Below the pieces are notes generated by a model. The model was not told the origin of the DNA. It saw only the letters and a list, made by a program, of their open reading frames with translations, and ran no database searches. Of a stretch of 17,400 bases of DNA, positions 6,934-14,700 are shown piece after piece (positions within the stretch are counted from its first letter, which is position 1; the number at the start of each line of letters is the position of its first letter). The stretch comes from Candidatus Sulfotelmatobacter sp. (GTDB lineage: Bacteria; Acidobacteriota; Terriglobia; Terriglobales; SbA1): contig JASLEQ010000079.1 of NCBI GenBank assembly GCA_030151135.1, positions 1 through 17,400 on the forward strand, in the 5' to 3' direction. Position numbers and translations under genes: made by a program.

Positions 6934-6958
6934 AAAAAGCCCCGCACCCTCCGAGGCT
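6934..6958 (-). terminator. Intrinsic terminator of the HipA/DUF3037/membrane cassette
   Basis: On the minus strand, AGCCTCG-GAGGGTG-CGGGGCT forms a 7-bp stem with one G-U pair and runs directly into TTTTTG. It begins 43 nt after the stop of the membrane protein gene, so it closes the three-gene cassette before the portal gene. Confidence 0.8.
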
Positions 6959-7000
6959 GATCACGCGAACATACAATCGACACTCTAACGGTTGCTGTCC

Positions 7001-7381
7001 TCATCGGATGAACGCTGTGGTCCAAGTCACCACTAACCATGTTCCGCCAATGAGTAAAAGCCATCGTCCGCTGCCTCGTCCACCGATACCGCACAATAGC
7101 GCCAATATTGATAGCGGCCAATTGTATCTTCCCCATCGCGAGGCGATTATCGATTCCTTCCAATAGACCAGATGAGCCTGCCTCAGGTACAAGACCACTC
7201 CAAGCTCGCAAACAACGGAAATCGACGCGGCTCCAAGTCCCACGCCGATCAGGTAACGCCGTCCTCTGCTTGGAAGATCCGCCCTGGCGCTCCGCAACCA
7301 AAGGATCCAACCACAAATAATGACCAACAATGGAGCAAGAGAGATCAATAAGTCGACAGATGCATTCAACCAGCGGCTCAC
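7001..7381 (-). CDS. Small four-helix integral membrane protein of unknown function
   Basis: A 126-residue protein with four predicted membrane helices at about residues 10-29, 43-66, 87-101 and 106-123. A short basic loop (RSARADLPSRGRR) lies between helices 1 and 2, and a longer Trp/Tyr-rich loop (RQAHLVYWKESIIASRWGRY) between 2 and 3. The start is GTG 7381, which overlaps the stop of the DUF3037 gene (GTGA), with GGGAGG just upstream; this suggests coupled translation. No enzymatic motif is visible and I do not recognise the family. A terminator lies 43 nt downstream. Because it is joined to a kinase-like gene and a DUF3037 gene, it may be a membrane effector or anchor for that pair, or a superinfection-exclusion protein; this is inference. 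It could equally be a host membrane protein carried along by chance. Confidence 0.7.
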   Translation of the reverse strand: MSRWLNASVDLLISLAPLLVIICGWILWLRSARADLPSRGRRYLIGVGLGAASISVVCELGVVLYLRQAHLVYWKESIIASRWGRYNWPLSILALLCGIGGRGSGRWLLLIGGTWLVVTWTTAFIR

Positions 7382-8190
7382 CCTCCCAACTCCCTCCGCG
7401 CCGTCTCCGCAATTCCCGCCATCTCGCTCGTCTCCGCCACCCGGATCCGGCTCTCCTCCATCATCTCCAGCGCAAACGCAATTTCATTCCTCCCGCGATC
7501 CAAGCCGTCCTCAACCACAGCAGTCAGTAAAGGCCTCGTCGAAGTCACTTCCGCCATCACCGGAGCAATCTTCGGATATCTCGCCGCCAGCATCACCGCC
7601 GAATCCACGCTCGTCCGCATCGACACCGCGTGAAACAACTTCATCTCACTTCCAACTCGATATCCAAAATCAAACTCAAACGGATCCCCCGGCTTCGTAT
7701 AAGGCTCTGCGGGGACTGCATTCAGCAGCCTTAGAATTCCCGCATCCTTAAAAGCCGTTTGCATCGTCTCTAAAATCCTCTGACGCCCTGCAGGCTCTCT
7801 CGTCCGTCGAAGCTGCGACGTCTCCAAGAACATGCGGGCTACCTCATCGACTTCAGCCATTGCAACCTTCTCAGTCAATGCAGGCATGATCCCGGAAAGC
7901 TGAACAACACCCGAAAACGTATCCTCCATCTTCCGCAGCAACATCGATTTGTCGCGGGTCTGTCCAACCTCTTGCTGGATCTCATTCTGCAATGCCTGGA
8001 GCACTTCCAAATCAACCTGCGGATCCAGGCACTGCACCCGCCCCCAATTCTTCGTAAACCGGACATCCGCTAACAACGCGCCCTCATTGCCTTCCTCGAG
8101 CGCGATCAGTCCGATGTTCACAAACTCCCCCTTCACTGCGTCTGGCACATACCGCAGCACGAAGAACTCGAGTTTCCGTTTCTCAGGCAT
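7378..8190 (-). CDS. DUF3037-family protein, partner of the HipA-like kinase
   Basis: A 270-residue soluble protein starting MPEKRKLEFFVLRYVPDAV. The opening FFVLRYVPD and GEFVNIGLIALE (residues 9-32) are the hallmark of the DUF3037 family, which has no established biochemical function that I know of. The rest is largely helical and acidic/basic mixed, with no membrane segment or catalytic motif I can name. The gene starts 59 bp after the stop of the HipA-like gene, and its stop overlaps the GTG of the membrane protein gene, so the three read as one operon. From memory, DUF3037 genes are often found beside HipA-like kinase genes; I could not verify this here. By analogy with kinase toxin modules it could be a neutraliser, substrate or adaptor of the kinase, but this is inference. 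Confidence 0.8.
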   Translation of the reverse strand: MPEKRKLEFFVLRYVPDAVKGEFVNIGLIALEEGNEGALLADVRFTKNWGRVQCLDPQVDLEVLQALQNEIQQEVGQTRDKSMLLRKMEDTFSGVVQLSGIMPALTEKVAMAEVDEVARMFLETSQLRRTREPAGRQRILETMQTAFKDAGILRLLNAVPAEPYTKPGDPFEFDFGYRVGSEMKLFHAVSMRTSVDSAVMLAARYPKIAPVMAEVTSTRPLLTAVVEDGLDRGRNEIAFALEMMEESRIRVAETSEMAGIAETARRELGG

Positions 8191-8249
8191 TAATCTTCAA
8201 TAGAACGTCAGACTTCCTTACCGCCTCTGGCAATCAGCATTTTCCGAAC

Positions 8250-9050
8250 TCAATTCTCTCGCCACTTCGGAAACGGTCGCCTTGCCGAAACTCGAAAAAC
8301 CTCGATCAGCCCGCGAACCAGTTCGCGACGCTCAATCAACTTCGACACCAACGCCTCAAGTTCATCCCACTCCCCGTCGTACCACTCCGGCGGGATCCCT
8401 CCAGCGACTTCCCAAATGACCTGCTCATCCATCTTTTCTACGAGCGAAAGCCAAGGCTCAAACGATTCCCATCCCAGAACTTCTTCATACACTTCATTTC
8501 GCGCATAAACGCCGCGCAGCGGATAGTCCGGAAACGTCCACTCCCCAGCGTTGAAGCAATATCCCTGGTCAATAAACGATGCCGTGTACAGCTTTTCTCG
8601 GCCCTTCCTCCAGAACGCCGCCTGCCTTCCGTTTGCATTTCCAGTCCACTTATCCACCACCAGCATTCCGGAAAATTCCGGGATGTTCCTTACCCGGTTC
8701 AGCATTTCCATCGGCAGGTAATCAAATACCTGCCCTTCCAGCGGGTCCACCACGTATCGCGCCCCGAATTGTAGTCCCGCCTGGCATGGAATCGTACTGT
8801 GCGCCAACTGGATGTTTAACTCCGGCGTGTTCTTGACGAGCCATTCGTCGACTTCCACCACTTCCGTCATCGGCACATGCAATCCGACCTTTTCTGCCAG
8901 CCGCGTCGCCAGCATCTCATTCGCCAGCACCCGCAGATGCTGCGGATTATTTCGGAACTTCACGACATAAAAATGCCCATCCGCGCAGCGCATCAAATGT
9001 CCCTGCGCCCCGCCTCGCATCCTCCGCACGTGTTGGACTGCCTCGATCAA
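8250..9050 (-). CDS. HipA-like kinase domain protein
   Basis: A 266-residue protein from TTG 9050 (MIEAVQHVRRMRGGAQGH). This start is kept because the N-terminal strand and glycine loop belong to the fold; an internal ATG at 9020 has GGAGG directly against it and would cut into the loop. The key elements of a HipA-type kinase are present: Lys31 in YVVKFRNN, Glu45 in ANEMLA, a catalytic loop DKWTGNANGR with Asp133 and Asn138, and a metal-binding DQG with Asp161. It looks catalytically intact. It is shorter than classical HipA (about 440 residues) and lacks the N-terminal subdomain; it fits the shorter HipA-like family. HipA kinases phosphorylate proteins such as glutamyl-tRNA synthetase and cause growth arrest; the target here is unknown. 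No HipB-like DNA-binding partner is present; the neighbour is a DUF3037 gene. Confidence 0.82.
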   Translation of the reverse strand: MIEAVQHVRRMRGGAQGHLMRCADGHFYVVKFRNNPQHLRVLANEMLATRLAEKVGLHVPMTEVVEVDEWLVKNTPELNIQLAHSTIPCQAGLQFGARYVVDPLEGQVFDYLPMEMLNRVRNIPEFSGMLVVDKWTGNANGRQAAFWRKGREKLYTASFIDQGYCFNAGEWTFPDYPLRGVYARNEVYEEVLGWESFEPWLSLVEKMDEQVIWEVAGGIPPEWYDGEWDELEALVSKLIERRELVRGLIEVFRVSARRPFPKWREN

Positions 9051-9061
9051 TGATCTTGTGT

Positions 9062-9084
9062 GGCGCGGGCGCCTCGCCCGCGAA
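9062..9084. repeat. Strong GC hairpin in the leader of the HipA-like gene
   Basis: Perfect 8-bp arms CGCGGGCG (9064-9071) and CGCCCGCG (9075-9082) with a 3-nt loop lie 14 nt upstream of the TTG start. There is no U-tract, so it is not a good terminator for the terminase gene. In an mRNA it would sit next to the weak ribosome site of the kinase gene and could limit its translation. It also looks like a common GC-rich dispersed palindrome. Confidence 0.6.
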
Positions 9085-9229
9085 CGCTATCCATCTTGAG
9101 ATTTCCCAGGGTCGCTCGAGATCCTCCAAAGGGAAGACGCTCTACTCGTCCAGGTCGGAAAACTCGCCAATCCTACCGGAACTTCTATCCCTTGTCTGTG
9201 ACGGATGAACATTCCCGAACCACCGCTTC

Positions 9230-10759
9230 CTACCCCATCTCCACCGCGGCTACTTCCAACCGGCTCCGCGTCCCTCGCCCGCATTCGACCTTCCGAACCG
9301 CCAGCGCGATCGCCATCGCCATTACGCAATCATCATGTGATCCCTCGGCCGCCGCCGAATTCCCGTCCGTATGTCGCACAAAGGTTTTCATCTCCCGTAA
9401 CAGTAGCTCGCTCTGAAAAAGAGTCGGCTCTTCGTCCAACATCGCCCCAAGATTTTCAATCATCATCGGACGCGTCGCCACCGACGTCAGCCAACCATCC
9501 TGCCCGCCCTGAGTAAACAGATTGTGATATCCCATGTCCTTCAAATGCGCAAGCACACCGTATCCATGATTGTTCCGCTCCACCGCAATCAGTGCATTTC
9601 GATACCGCTGCCCCAACCTCACCAGGCGTCGTGCCAACTCCAGCGGAGGGAAATGTCCATGTAGCTCCGCGCATTGCAGTGCCGATGCCCGTTCAACCAC
9701 CTGCGCACACGCGTAATCCCCATCCGTCCCGCCGCCGGCTGCGTCCACCCCAATGATGTATTGCTTCTTGTCTTGTGGAGGCAGCCACACCAGGTATCGC
9801 TCGTTATCGTGGGACTCCGTCGGCTTCGTCGCTGCCTTTCCCGCTTTCTCGATCGCATCCAGCTCGAACACGCACTCTCCGGAAGCAAGAAAGCACGACT
9901 CCGTGTTCTCCGCGTATTCCTGCGCCGCCTGTTTCTTCATAATGCGCAGCCGCGTTCGCCGCCACGAGATCTGTCCCTCCGTCAATCCATACTTCGAACT
10001 CAGCTCTTGCTCTTCCTCGGTCAGCGGCCCCAGCACCCTCTTCGACACATCCTCCTTATAGGAGCTCTCATACCACCACGGAAAAAAATGTGTCCGGTAC
10101 CCCTGCTCTTCTGCTTTCTGCCATTCGTCGTAAAACAATCCCACCGCTCCGCGCGGCGTCGACTCCAGCACAATCTCCCCATCCGGCACCACCGCCGCCC
10201 GCAGGGACGCCAATGTATCTTCAGCCCCGCGGGGCCAGCGGGAGACCTCCGAACAATGCAAATTGTGGATGGTCATCCCGCGTCCCGCGTTGTCGTCCGC
10301 CGTCTCTACCCGGTACTCGCTATCCAGCCGCGGAAACACAATTTGGCGGACGTTGGAGCGCGACTTCACCAGCGCTCCTCTCTGCACTCGCGAATTGGGC
10401 AAGTTCTCCCAAAACCGGTGCACGATGTTGAAAATCGCTTCGGCCGATTCATCGTTATGCGCCACCTGCACCGTCACTGTCCCAGGTTGCGTAATCGTCT
10501 GAATAAAAAATCGAGCCGCAATGTACGTCGTAATCCCGACCTGCCGCGCCTTCAATACAATGTTTCGCTTCGTCGCACAGCGTGAGTATTCCTGTTGCGC
10601 TCGGTTCAGCTTGAAATATCGAAGCCCACCCTTCTTCACCCGGATCTTTAAGAGCTGCCGTATCAACAAATCTCGGATGGATCCTTCGAACCCCTGTGCC
10701 GGACGATCCAGGTAAGCCCCGAATTGTTGCACTAACTCCAAATCAGTCCACTGCTTCAT
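9230..10759 (-). CDS. Phage terminase large subunit
   Basis: A 509-residue protein starting at ATG 10759 (MKQWTDLELVQQFGAYL); a GGAG site lies just upstream. The ATPase domain carries a Walker A-like KARQVGITT (residues 70-78), a Walker B-like NLHCSE ending in Glu171 (an Asp usually precedes the Glu; here it is Ser), and the coupling motif ESTPRG (199-204). The nuclease domain carries an RNase H-like GVDAAGGGTDGDYA (Asp339 and neighbouring Asps), AVERNNHG (Glu394) and SHDDCVMA (Asp476/477). The enzyme pumps DNA into the prohead and cuts concatemers. The usual small terminase gene is not recognisable upstream. Downstream, the accessory cassette separates it from the portal gene, which normally follows directly. 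Confidence 0.93.
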   Translation of the reverse strand: MKQWTDLELVQQFGAYLDRPAQGFEGSIRDLLIRQLLKIRVKKGGLRYFKLNRAQQEYSRCATKRNIVLKARQVGITTYIAARFFIQTITQPGTVTVQVAHNDESAEAIFNIVHRFWENLPNSRVQRGALVKSRSNVRQIVFPRLDSEYRVETADDNAGRGMTIHNLHCSEVSRWPRGAEDTLASLRAAVVPDGEIVLESTPRGAVGLFYDEWQKAEEQGYRTHFFPWWYESSYKEDVSKRVLGPLTEEEQELSSKYGLTEGQISWRRTRLRIMKKQAAQEYAENTESCFLASGECVFELDAIEKAGKAATKPTESHDNERYLVWLPPQDKKQYIIGVDAAGGGTDGDYACAQVVERASALQCAELHGHFPPLELARRLVRLGQRYRNALIAVERNNHGYGVLAHLKDMGYHNLFTQGGQDGWLTSVATRPMMIENLGAMLDEEPTLFQSELLLREMKTFVRHTDGNSAAAEGSHDDCVMAMAIALAVRKVECGRGTRSRLEVAAVEMG

Positions 10760-10780
10760 TCCATCTCCAATTCGAAGCAA

Positions 10781-10832
10781 GGGTGCCCCACCCTTTTTCT
10801 CGCGGATGTCCGCGAAACGGGTGGGATTTTCA
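10781..10832. repeat. Hairpin repeat, TGCCCCA family, copy 4
   Basis: The outer arms CCCACCC (10787-10793) and GGGTGGG (10819-10825) enclose inner arms TCGCGG (10800-10805) and CCGCGA (10810-10815). The left flank GGGTGCC and right flank ATTTTC match the family. It lies between the lipoprotein and terminase genes. A 76-codon open frame ending at the terminase start crosses it. Confidence 0.75.
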
Positions 10833-10891
10833 CTTCCCCTTCCCCATGCGAGCCAGCCGAAACTTCATATCCCAGAGCGGTCGAAAGGCGC

Positions 10892-11605
10892 CTATTGCAG
10901 AACTCCAGCCGAAGCCCAGCGTAAGGCGGCTCCGTGTAGATGAACTTGCAACGCTCGCGCCGCTGAATCCACCGACGCGTTTCCACTCTTAGCCGTCAAT
11001 ACAGAGTTGTAAGACTTAACAAAGTCCCGCGCCGACAGAGGCACTGAAGGCTGTCCCATCCTTGCCGCGTTGTGTGCGACAGCGCCAGGATTTTGGTTGC
11101 CCAGAAGCGATACCTTGGCACTCACCGCACCCGTCGCTGATCCCTGCACCAGCGGCACCACCGCCGCCAGCGACTGGACTTCCGAAATCAACACTCCCAC
11201 GACCGCTGTAATTTTTGCCTGTGTGGCCGCATCCTTAATGTGCAACGCCGGCAAAATCCCTTGCAGATCCGACTGCGCCACATTCAGCGCACTCTGAATC
11301 TGATTCAATATCCCCGGCTGCGCTGAGGCATCTGCCTTCTCATAGGCCGCAATCAACGACTGCACCAACTGCAAATCCGCGCCGGCTTGCGTTCCAGCGT
11401 TCTGTATCACCGCCACGTCCTGCGCCGACACGTTCTTGCCCTGCAACGCTGCCACCAGCGCCACCAGATTGGCCGCCGCCGGAATCAACGCTGCTGAAAT
11501 CTCCTCCGCCTCATTGATCCAGTTCGTCGAACATCCGCCCATCACCAGGCTCATGCTGAGCACCAGCGCCAACATCACTCGCCCAATCGCACTTCCTCGA
11601 CTCAT
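10892..11605 (-). CDS. Lipoprotein of unknown function
   Basis: A 237-residue protein. ATG 11605 (MSRGSAIGRVMLALVLSM) is chosen because GGAGG lies 6 nt upstream; the frame is open back to 11635. A basic n-region, a Leu/Met/Val-rich core (residues 9-22) and a lipobox VMGGC with Cys25 form a lipoprotein signal. The mature part is Ala/Val/Gln-rich and helical through about residue 155 (AALIPAAANLVALVAAL, IQSALNVAQSDLQGILPAL), then a Gly/Ser/Asn-rich tail containing SARDFVKSYNSVL. No enzymatic motif is visible. It lies between the giant secreted protein and the terminase gene. A lysis (outer spanin-like) or surface-exclusion role is conceivable, but it is much longer than usual spanin lipoproteins; I do not assign a function. 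Confidence 0.8.
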   Translation of the reverse strand: MSRGSAIGRVMLALVLSMSLVMGGCSTNWINEAEEISAALIPAAANLVALVAALQGKNVSAQDVAVIQNAGTQAGADLQLVQSLIAAYEKADASAQPGILNQIQSALNVAQSDLQGILPALHIKDAATQAKITAVVGVLISEVQSLAAVVPLVQGSATGAVSAKVSLLGNQNPGAVAHNAARMGQPSVPLSARDFVKSYNSVLTAKSGNASVDSAARALQVHLHGAALRWASAGVLQ

Positions 11606-11774
11606 TTCCATCCTCCAACTTTCGATTTCGAACACACCTTCGCGCCAGATCCGAATGAATCGGACCGCGCTTCGAACTTGTCTCGATTCCTTCTAGGAAC
11701 AGCGCCTAAGCTGCCCGCCGACATTCACCGCGCAGACTGAAATCAGATCGCACTTCGTTAGTTCGCGAACTCCT

Positions 11775-14700
11775 TCATTGCAGCAACATCGGCATCGTCG
11801 TGATAGTCAAATTCCCGCTCAGAGTTCCCGTCCCGCCCATCAAATCTCGATACCCTGAGTACGCCCCTGGCACGGTATAGCTTTTCCCCCCGCTAACCGA
11901 GTCGGTCCAGACCCAAAGCCCCGCGCGTCCATTCGCATCTACAAACGGAGCTGTCCACGTTGCCGGATTGTTCCCATCACTCACAGCCGCCGCCGTGAAG
12001 TACCCGCCGACTAGCATCCCTTCAAGATTCTGATAAACCGTCGCATACGATACCGGCGTCGTCGGTCCGTTCCCGATCGTCGCGTTCCAGTAGTACCACC
12101 ACAATCCCGCCGCCCCATTCGACTCGTGCACAATCTGCCACCGCGCTAGTTGCCCCGCGCAATCTGACTCCGCAAACGGTCCGCTCGTGACATTCACCGT
12201 GAGCCCGCTCGCCGCCGGTGTAGTCGAATCCGTCGTCGCCACGCCGCTCGCGCTCGTATACCCGCTTCCGATCGCCTCGATTTGTACATACGTCACGGTC
12301 GTTCCTGAAACCTGTACCACCGCTCCAATCCCGCCACTCCCCCCAGCTTGGTTGATCGTGAAAAAGTCCCCCAGCTTGTATCCGCTTCCTCCAGCGTTCA
12401 CGGCCAACCCTGCCAGACTCCCGCTCGCCGGACACGCGAACGATGACGTGCTGAAGTTCGTTTCCGAATCGATATACGGAGCCACATTCCATCCCGCCGT
12501 CCCGTTCTGTACAGTCCGGAACGAACTGATCTGCCCGCTCCACGCCTGCTCCGGTGTCTTTGCCGAATTCGATGACGTGTAGGTATGCCAGTCCACAATG
12601 TCTGAGATTCGCCCGTTCGCATTCTCGTAATTCATCCAGGTCTGCAGGTCCGATGCATGTCCCGACGTCACACTCGGCATCATCAGTACCGCACCTGGCA
12701 CATTCGCCCGGATGATCGCTGCAGCCGACGCCACCATCTGGTACATCTGTGCCATCGTTCCTGTCCAATGAATCGTCAGCGTCCATTCATTCGACATCTG
12801 GTACACCTTGATCAAATCCTTCACGCAGTTTGCGCCGTGACAGTACTGCACCAACTTCGTCACGAACGCGTTGAACGTCGTACTTCCCGTCGCTCCCAAG
12901 TCTTCCGGCGGATCCGTGCACGCGCTCGGGCCATACACCCCAACATTTCCGCACGTGGCAGTGTTGATCACGTCCCAGATCGGTGTCGTGGTAAATTGCT
13001 CAACGCCAATCTGTCCGGGATGCGCTGCCAGCATGTCCAGATAGTTGTCCAGGTAAGTCGAGACCCAATCCGACGCGCTCGTCGGCTGCAGCGCCGCCCA
13101 GAAGGTCTTCGCGTCGTGCAGGCGAAGTACCCTCGGCATCGCCGCACTCGCCGGCCATACTAGATACGGTGGCGGATTTGTATTCCCGCAGTTCGTGACG
13201 CCCAGCCCGCACTGCGCTCCAAAGTGTGAGGCCTGCACTGTCTGCGCGGGCACATTCACCGCATAAGACACAACCGCACTATCCACGCTCCCATTTGTCC
13301 CCGAAACCATTTTTAGCGGAGCCGAAGTCGCAAGCGCCACATAGCCCGGATTCGGTGTCCCACTCAGGGTAGGCTGTAACGCCATCCCGCTCGAGCAAGT
13401 CGCGCCATCTCCCTTCGTCGCCGGAGTCGAACCATCCACCGTGAAACAAACCACTGTCGGCCCGCTGCTCGGGTTTATGACCGTCGCCTCCACGCCTCCA
13501 AGCAATCCTGTTGCGAACGTAGCGGACGGCCCGCTACCCGACATCGATCCGACGAATGTGCTGCCCGATCCTCCGCCCTTCCCATACCGTTGCGAGACGT
13601 ACTCCGCCGCTCCAACATCCCACGTCCCCAGCCCTGCTCGATCCGTGCCGTTCATGTCCACTGAATAGGAACTCGCGGTTCCGCGACCCACCGTCGGCGA
13701 GTTCGCTGCCACCACAGCAAAGCTCGCCGACGCGCCCGTCGCATTCAGCACGTATCTCGTCGTCCCGCCAATTCCTATGCCCGCACTGATTGCGCTCGCC
13801 AGGCCCGTATTCGTCATCCAGGCCCCGCCATTCGCCGTCACCGCATCCAGCAGGTATCCCAACTCCGTGTTGCTGATGTCTGGCGTTCCATCACTGCGTG
13901 AGTTGTAGTGCGTAAAAAATCCGTACGGAACGCCCCACGCCGCGGCCCGAAAGACCAGGCTCGCCACCATCTGATTGATCTGGTCCTGGCTCATCCCATG
14001 AATCGTGATCGCCGCCAGGCTGGTAATGTTCTGCACATTCACGCCATTCGAGTACAGCGAGTTCGCCGAGCCCGCCGTATTGTCCTGCCCCTTCATCGCT
14101 AGGCTGCCGCGCGCCGCCGTATAACCTGCGGCCACTGCGTATGCCTCCGTCGACGGATCTTCAATCCCGTCCGGATACACATAGAAGTTCTCGGTCAGCC
14201 CCGTGACGTTTTCCTGAAGTGCGCTCTTCGATGACGCCATCTCGTCAGGCAGCAACTCCGTCTGGTCGTAAAGCAGCGCATACGGAGCAGACTTGATGTC
14301 CTGGCTCGTTATCGCCAGCAGGTTTGTGACGTGGGTATTCGGACGGCTCAGCGGCCAGTTATTCGTTGTCCACAACGGCGAATTCTGCTGTACGGAGTAG
14401 TGCGGAATACCTTGCAGATACTGGTACAGCGTCAGCGCGTTATACGAGGCCAAGGGAATTGACAGGTTGTCCCCCGTCGCTCCCGTCACTGAAGTCGTGA
14501 GCTGGCCGCCAGCGATCGTAAGCGTCGCCGCCGTTCCGCCGCCCGTATATTGAATGACCATCGCCGGCGCGTTCGGATAAGGCGGCGAACACGGCGCGAT
14601 CCCGCACGGATTCGTATTCGTCGTGTAGTACTGATGCGACCACGAATGAGAATCGATCTCGTTTCCGCCCGCATACCAGCTGTTCACATCGCTCCACACG

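Larger units (their letters stand above)
6647..7000. other. 354-bp gap between accessory cassette and portal gene, filled with palindromes
   Basis: I see no gene here. From left to right the gap contains the leader of the portal gene, a double hairpin (6704-6740), a full copy of the TTGTCATCCTGAG repeat (6770-6833), a TGCCCCA-family hairpin (6862-6894), and the terminator of the accessory cassette (6934-6958). A plus-strand open frame crosses the region, but it is composed of repeat sequence. Confidence 0.8.

Noticed and set aside
6696..7166. 156-codon plus-strand open frame across the portal leader gap
   Set aside because: It is made mostly of repeat sequence and runs antisense into the membrane protein gene; its repeat-derived peptide (VILSEAGEPKL) recurs in another antisense frame.
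9674..10585. 303-codon plus-strand frame
   Set aside because: Antisense to the terminase, which has clear ATPase and nuclease motifs.
10756..10986. 76-codon minus-strand frame whose TGA overlaps the terminase ATG (ATGA)
   Set aside because: The overlap is tempting, but the frame starts inside the lipoprotein gene, has no good ribosome site, and its C-terminal third is encoded by a hairpin repeat. Composition is Arg-rich with no protein-like pattern.
12022..12786. 254-codon minus-strand frame
   Set aside because: Out-of-frame shadow of the hydrolase domain of the giant protein; Asp/Arg/Gly-rich with no motif.
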